Source: Methylobacterium sp. E-045 (GTDB lineage Bacteria > Pseudomonadota > Alphaproteobacteria > Rhizobiales > Beijerinckiaceae). From it: a stretch of DNA of 64,000 bases. The stretch covers positions 43,879 to 107,878 of the forward strand of contig NZ_JAKSYE010000083.1 of assembly GCF_022829685.1 (NCBI RefSeq), given 5' to 3'. This document shows positions 60,039-64,000 of this stretch, in pieces. The translations under genes were made by a program, and so were the position numbers. The notes beneath the pieces were generated by a model. It was not told the origin of the DNA and ran no database searches. It was given only the letters and a program-made list of their open reading frames with translations. Positions within the stretch are counted from its first letter, which is position 1, and each line of letters starts with the position of its first letter.

Positions 60039-63000
60039 CTAGAGGACGAAGTCGTTCGCGTGCAGAACGTCGACCACGCTCTTCAGTACGATCTGGAAGT
60101 CCGCCTTTCCATTTCCATCCACATCGCCTTCGACGATCGTCGAGCCGCCGGATTGGATCGTGTGCAGCTGTCCGGCCTGTTTGGTGAATGCCCCCGAGAT
60201 GAAGGTGAACGACTGATCGCCGAGGACATTCGATACCGCATCGATCGATGACAGATCGACGACATCGGTTCCGATCTTGAAGTCCGTGATGACGTCGCGC
60301 GTCGCGGTTCCGGAGACACTGTCGTTCAGCGTCACGAAGGTGAAGGTGTCCTTCCCGGCCCCTCCCGTGAGTACATCTCGTGCAAGACCGCCGACCAGGA
60401 CGTCGTTCCCGCCTCCTCCCACGATGGTGTTGGCGAACTCGTTCCCGGTCAGCGTCAGGCCCTTCGAGCCGACGGCGGTCAGGGTCTCGATTTCCTGCCC
60501 GGCTCCCAGCTTGAAGCTCACGCTGGTGAACACGGCATCGGCGGTACCGTTGGACGACGTCTCGAGGACCTGGTCGCTGGCATTGTCGACGTAGTAGGTG
60601 TCGTTGCCTTGACCGCCCGACAGGGTATCCGCGCCCGCCTTGCCATCGATGATGTCGTTGCCTTGGCCGCCGAAGATCGCGTTGGCCTTCTCGTTGCCGG
60701 TCAACGTCACTCCGGTCGTGCTCGAGGACTGCAGGGTCTCGATTTCCTGGCCGGCCTTCAGCGTGTAGCTGACACTGGCATATACGGTGTCGTTGCCGCC
60801 ACCCACTGCCTCGGTCACCTGATCACCCGCCTGATCGACGTAATAGGTGTCGTTCCCGAGACCGCCGAAGAGAGCGTCCGCCCCGGCCTTACCGTCCAGG
60901 ATGTCGTTTCCGGCACCACCGACGATCTTGTTGTTCACTTCGTTGCCGGTGAGCGTCAGGCCGGTGCTGCCCAGCGCGCGCAGGGTCTCGATCTCCTGAC
61001 CACTGGCCAGCGTGTAGCTGACCGCGACGGAAACCGTGTCGTCTCCGCCAAGCCCGGCCTCGATCACCTGATCGCCCGCGTTGTCGACGAAATAGCTGTC
61101 GGCGCCGCTACCACCCACCATCGTATCCGCACCGGCCTTGCCGTTGATGACGTCGTTGCCGTCGCCTCCGATGATGGTGTTGTCGAACTCGTTGCCGGTC
61201 AACGTGAAGGCGCCCGACCCCGAACTCTGGAGCCGTTCGATCTCCTGACCCGCCTTCAACGTGTAGTTGACGCTGGTGACGACCGTATCGGTGCCGCCGT
61301 TGGCAGCCTCGGTCGCTTGATCGGCGGCGTTGTCGACGATGTAGCGGTCGTCACCCCCCAGACCCGTGGCGGACGTGCCGGTCCCCGTGAGGAGGAAGGT
61401 GTTGTCGCCCGAGGTTCCGAGAGCCGACCCCGTGACCGTGATCGTGAGATGCTCCGTCGTGGATTGCCCGCCGGTGTCCTTCGCGACGTAGACGAAATCG
61501 TCGGTGCCGGTCTGGCCGACGGCGAGGATCCCCTCCTTGTCCGCCAGGTACGAGTACGAGCCATCCTGGTTGAGGGTCAGCGTCCCGTACGCGCCGGCAA
61601 GGGTCGCCACTCCGTTGGACGGTGCCTTCGTGGTTTCCCCCGAGGTCACGGACGTGATCTCGAGACGATCACCCAGATCGACATCCAGATCGTTGGTCAG
61701 GACATTGCCGTCGATCGACAATCTCTGAGCCACCGATCCATTGTCGGCCACGGCGGTCGGGGCGTCGTTGGTGCCCGTGATGGTGATGGTCTCGCTCTGG
61801 GCGGCCGTGGCCGTCCCGTCGCTGACCTCGTACTTCACCACGATCGTCTCGGTCGCGCCGGCCGCGAGGTGGTTGAACGCCGCGTTGGACGCATCCACCG
61901 TGAGGGTCGAGCCCGTCAGGCTGATCCCGGCCGGAGCCGAAACCGTGACACCGTCGACCTCGTAGGTCACCGATTTCACCGACAGCACCGCGCCGTCGTC
62001 GAGGTCGGTCGCACCTTCCAGCAGGTTCTTGGTGAAGGACGGAGCGCCCTCGATGGCCGAGACCGTCAGCGCTGCCGCCACCGTCGGGACGTCGTTGGTG
62101 CCCGTGATAATGATGGTCTCGCTCTGGGCGGCCGTGGCCGTCCCGTCACTGACCTCGTACTTCACCACGATCGTCTCGGTCACGCCGGCCGCGAGGTGGT
62201 TGAACGCCGCGTTGGACGCATCCACCGTCAGGGTCGAACCCGACACGCTGATCCCGGCCGGAGCCGAAACCGTGACGCCGTCGATCTCGTAGGTCACCGA
62301 TTTCACCGACAGCGTGGCGCCGTCGTCGACGTCGGTCGCACCTTCCAGCAGGTTCTTGGTGAAGGACGGAGCGCCCTCGTTGGCCGAGGCCGTCAGCGCC
62401 GCCGTCACCGTCGGGGCGTCGTTGGTGCCCGTGAGCTTGAACGAGACCGACTGTTCGGTGCCGTCGGCAGCCTTCACCGTGAAGGTGTCGGTGTAGACCA
62501 CACCGTCGGCGAAGTTGTCGTGAGCGGAACTCGCCACATACTGATAGCTGCCGTCTTCGGCGAGCGTCAGCGTTCCGTAGAGACCGCTCTTCACCAGCGG
62601 AGTGAACGCGTTTGCGATCCCATCGACATCGGCCGATGTCAGCGTTCCCGTCGTCGAGACATCCGTGGCCGAGTTCGTCTCCGTCAGAGTCTTGATCAGG
62701 TCACCTCCGAACGTTGCCGCATCGTTGGTGGCGGTGATCGATACGCTGGCGGTCACGACGGGCGACAGGCCATGCCCATCGTCCACGGCGAAGGTGATGC
62801 TGCGGGGAGTGACGGCCGGATCGTCCGAGGTGTTCTGGAACGTCACCTGCCGAAGCGCCGCCGCATAATCGGCCGCCGAAAAATCACCACTCAACGTGAG
62901 CGTGATCACGCCGTTCACCGTCGTGGTGCTCGCGGTCATGCCCGTGGGCAGGCCGGAAACCGCAAGGGTGTCGCTCGTCTGGGCATTCGTCAGCGTCACC

Positions 63001-64000
63001 ACCGCGCCGCTCAGGACGGCATCGTCGATATCCGAAAGCTGCAGCGCGGGGGCGATGGCGATGGCGGCGCCATTCTCCGTGAAGGTGAGGGCGGTGCCGG
63101 TTCCGGAACCGGCTCCGTTCAGATCGAGGACGGACGCGTCGTTCTCCCCGTTGACGATGACCCGGAGGGTCTGGGTCACCGGCAGGGCGTTGGAATCGTT
63201 GACGTCTTTCACCTGGTAGGTGAAGGTCGCGACGTTGGCGTCGCCCTCCTGCAGCTCCTGCGCCTTCGAGTTGGGCGTGAAGGTGTAGCTTCCGTCCGAC
63301 TTGATGACGAGGGTCCCGAGAGACGTGGTCACGGTCGCCCCGGTCGTGTCCGAGACGGACGAGAAACCGGTCGATCCGGTACCGGCGCGGATGCCGATGA
63401 CGTGAAGCTCACTGCCGCCATCGCGATCGGCGTCGTTGAAGAGAACGCCCGATCCGGCATCCGTGACGAGGGGCGAATCCTCGGACGTCTCGAGGATATC
63501 GGCGACGGTGGTCGTCGCGTCCTGCGTACCGGTCACGGTGAAGCTGACGGCCTGCGGATCGGAGTCCCCGACCTTGACCTGGTAGCTCACGGTGAGGGTG
63601 TCAGTCGCCTTGAGGAAGTCGAGGTCGGCCGCCGCCGCGTTGTAGGTGTAGCCGAGCGTCTGCGTCGCGCCGTTCGAACCGGTGCCTGCGTCGAAGGTCA
63701 ACTTCCCTTCGACGAGGGCCGTCTGCAGGAGTTCTGCTTGATCACCCGTCAGGACAACGCCGTTGAGCTTGAGGCTCGAACCCGCGATCGAGGCGTTCAG
63801 CGTTTCGCCGACGTCGAGGTCGCTGAAGCTCAGCGTGCCGGTGACGGCCGCCAGATCCTGGGCACTCGCATCGCCCAATTCGGCCACGCTGGCCGGGGAG
63901 GTGATGGCGCTGAGGATCGTCTTGTCGTTGGTGCCGGTGATGGTGATGGTCTCGGTCTGGGCGACCGTGACCTTGCCGTCGCTCACCTCGTAGCTCACCA
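60039..64000 (-). CDS. Giant VCBS/cadherin-like and RTX repeat protein, probable type I secretion substrate (5' end outside window)
   Basis: At least 1319 residues are visible and the start lies beyond the right edge. From the N-terminal side there are VCBS- and cadherin-like domains (repeated TGTNDAPT and ITITGTND strings), then four RTX-type modules of about 83 residues (GGxGNDxIxGKAGAD with YFVDNAGDQV). A serralysin-like C-terminal domain follows (DVLTGGAGKDTFTF, DVITDFKIGTDVVDLSSIDA, DVDGNGKADF, ending DFVL). This is the layout of large calcium-binding adhesins exported by type I systems, with an uncleaved C-terminal signal. No cysteine was seen. Surface adhesion or biofilm function is inferred; exporter genes are not in the window. 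Confidence 0.9.
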   Translation of the reverse strand, partial: VSYEVSDGKVTVAQTETITITGTNDKTILSAITSPASVAELGDASAQDLAAVTGTLSFSDLDVGETLNASIAGSSLKLNGVVLTGDQAELLQTALVEGKLTFDAGTGSNGATQTLGYTYNAAAADLDFLKATDTLTVSYQVKVGDSDPQAVSFTVTGTQDATTTVADILETSEDSPLVTDAGSGVLFNDADRDGGSELHVIGIRAGTGSTGFSSVSDTTGATVTTSLGTLVIKSDGSYTFTPNSKAQELQEGDANVATFTYQVKDVNDSNALPVTQTLRVIVNGENDASVLDLNGAGSGTGTALTFTENGAAIAIAPALQLSDIDDAVLSGAVVTLTNAQTSDTLAVSGLPTGMTASTTTVNGVITLTLSGDFSAADYAAALRQVTFQNTSDDPAVTPRSITFAVDDGHGLSPVVTASVSITATNDAATFGGDLIKTLTETNSATDVSTTGTLTSADVDGIANAFTPLVKSGLYGTLTLAEDGSYQYVASSAHDNFADGVVYTDTFTVKAADGTEQSVSFKLTGTNDAPTVTAALTASANEGAPSFTKNLLEGATDVDDGATLSVKSVTYEIDGVTVSAPAGISVSGSTLTVDASNAAFNHLAAGVTETIVVKYEVSDGTATAAQSETIIITGTNDVPTVAAALTVSAIEGAPSFTKNLLEGATDLDDGAVLSVKSVTYEVDGVTVSAPAGISLTGSTLTVDASNAAFNHLAAGATETIVVKYEVSDGTATAAQSETITITGTNDAPTAVADNGSVAQRLSIDGNVLTNDLDVDLGDRLEITSVTSGETTKAPSNGVATLAGAYGTLTLNQDGSYSYLADKEGILAVGQTGTDDFVYVAKDTGGQSTTEHLTITVTGSALGTSGDNTFLLTGTGTSATGLGGDDRYIVDNAADQATEAANGGTDTVVTSVNYTLKAGQEIERLQSSGSGAFTLTGNEFDNTIIGGDGNDVINGKAGADTMVGGSGADSYFVDNAGDQVIEAGLGGDDTVSVAVSYTLASGQEIETLRALGSTGLTLTGNEVNNKIVGGAGNDILDGKAGADALFGGLGNDTYYVDQAGDQVTEAVGGGNDTVYASVSYTLKAGQEIETLQSSSTTGVTLTGNEKANAIFGGQGNDIIDGKAGADTLSGGQGNDTYYVDNASDQVLETSSNGTADAVFTSVSFKLGAGQEIETLTAVGSKGLTLTGNEFANTIVGGGGNDVLVGGLARDVLTGGAGKDTFTFVTLNDSVSGTATRDVITDFKIGTDVVDLSSIDAVSNVLGDQSFTFISGAFTKQAGQLHTIQSGGSTIVEGDVDGNGKADFQIVLKSVVDVLHANDFVL
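60370..61270. repeat. RTX-type tandem modules, about 249-252 bp period
   Basis: Four successive modules of roughly 83 residues each contain a beta-strand G-Q-E-I-E-T-L segment, L-T-G-N-E, GGxGNDxIxGKAGAD and a Y-x-V-D-x-A-x-D-Q-V element. They are diverged at DNA level but clearly homologous. Confidence 0.8.
61764..62417. repeat. Two near-identical 327-bp tandem repeats
   Basis: The segments 61764-62090 and 62091-62417 repeat with an exact 327-bp period (109 codons), differing at few bases, and a third copy begins at 62418 but soon diverges. Each encodes one cadherin-like/VCBS domain (SETI-ITGTND, KYEVSDG, NLLEGATD). The high DNA identity suggests recent duplication or gene conversion. Confidence 0.85.

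Noticed and set aside
1..64000. tRNA, rRNA, CRISPR arrays and insertion sequences
   Set aside because: Reading both strands I found no T-loop-like GGTTCGAATCC cores in a cloverleaf context, no regularly spaced direct repeats outside coding repeats, and no transposase motifs. A covariance-model scan would be decisive.

Overview
The window looks like chromosome from a high-GC alphaproteobacterium of the order Hyphomicrobiales. A Methylobacterium-type genome is my best guess, by inference from gene content and style: LPS genes (KdsD, LpxC), an endonuclease-type MutL, an AtzE-type amidase cluster, many short-overlap (ATGA/GTGA) operons, and a palindromic interspersed repeat of the kind common in Rhizobiales. 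Coding density is high. I see no rRNA, tRNA, CRISPR array, transposase or prophage block.

Region 1 (1-15.7 kb) reads as a sulfur-scavenging island. It holds an SsuABC/TauABC-type ABC importer, a Crp/Fnr regulator, and a DUF971 / AprA-AsfA-like flavoprotein / two-cluster ferredoxin / HEAT-repeat operon. A two-component-type flavin monooxygenase (NtaA/DszA family) is divergent from a complete dipeptide-type ABC importer whose two ATPases are fused. Remnants of a SCO1-like and an acyl-CoA-dehydrogenase-like gene lie between the two halves.

Region 2 (15.7-31.7 kb) starts with a compact operon of a Nudix-type regulator, a soluble SPFH protein and an NAD-kinase-like protein, with a palindrome just upstream. 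It continues with an AtzG/AtzE/HpxZ amidase cluster, SelO, a small P-loop kinase, a chemoreceptor, KdsD, a TetR regulator, two membrane proteins, MutL, and a divergent azoR/HxlR pair with a perfect 9+9 bp inverted repeat.

Region 3 (31.6-45.8 kb) carries a spore-photoproduct-lyase-like radical SAM protein, RsmD, a pseudouridine synthase with a long Gly/Arg/Pro-rich tail, CsbD, TadA, an atypical SDR, an MFS transporter, a small exported protein, an AT-rich non-coding island, a Cache-GGDEF cyclase and an oligopeptide-type ABC operon without ATPase genes.

Region 4 (45.8-64 kb) carries an alpha/beta hydrolase, an ABC-F ATPase, an AEC transporter, an LpxC-like deacetylase, and a Crp/Fnr regulator coupled to a polyamine-type PotABC set without PotD. 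It ends with an AsmA-like protein, a 3-oxoacid CoA-transferase pair, a pyruvyl-transferase-family protein and the C-terminal part of a very large VCBS/RTX repeat protein that runs off the right edge. Both window ends cut genes.
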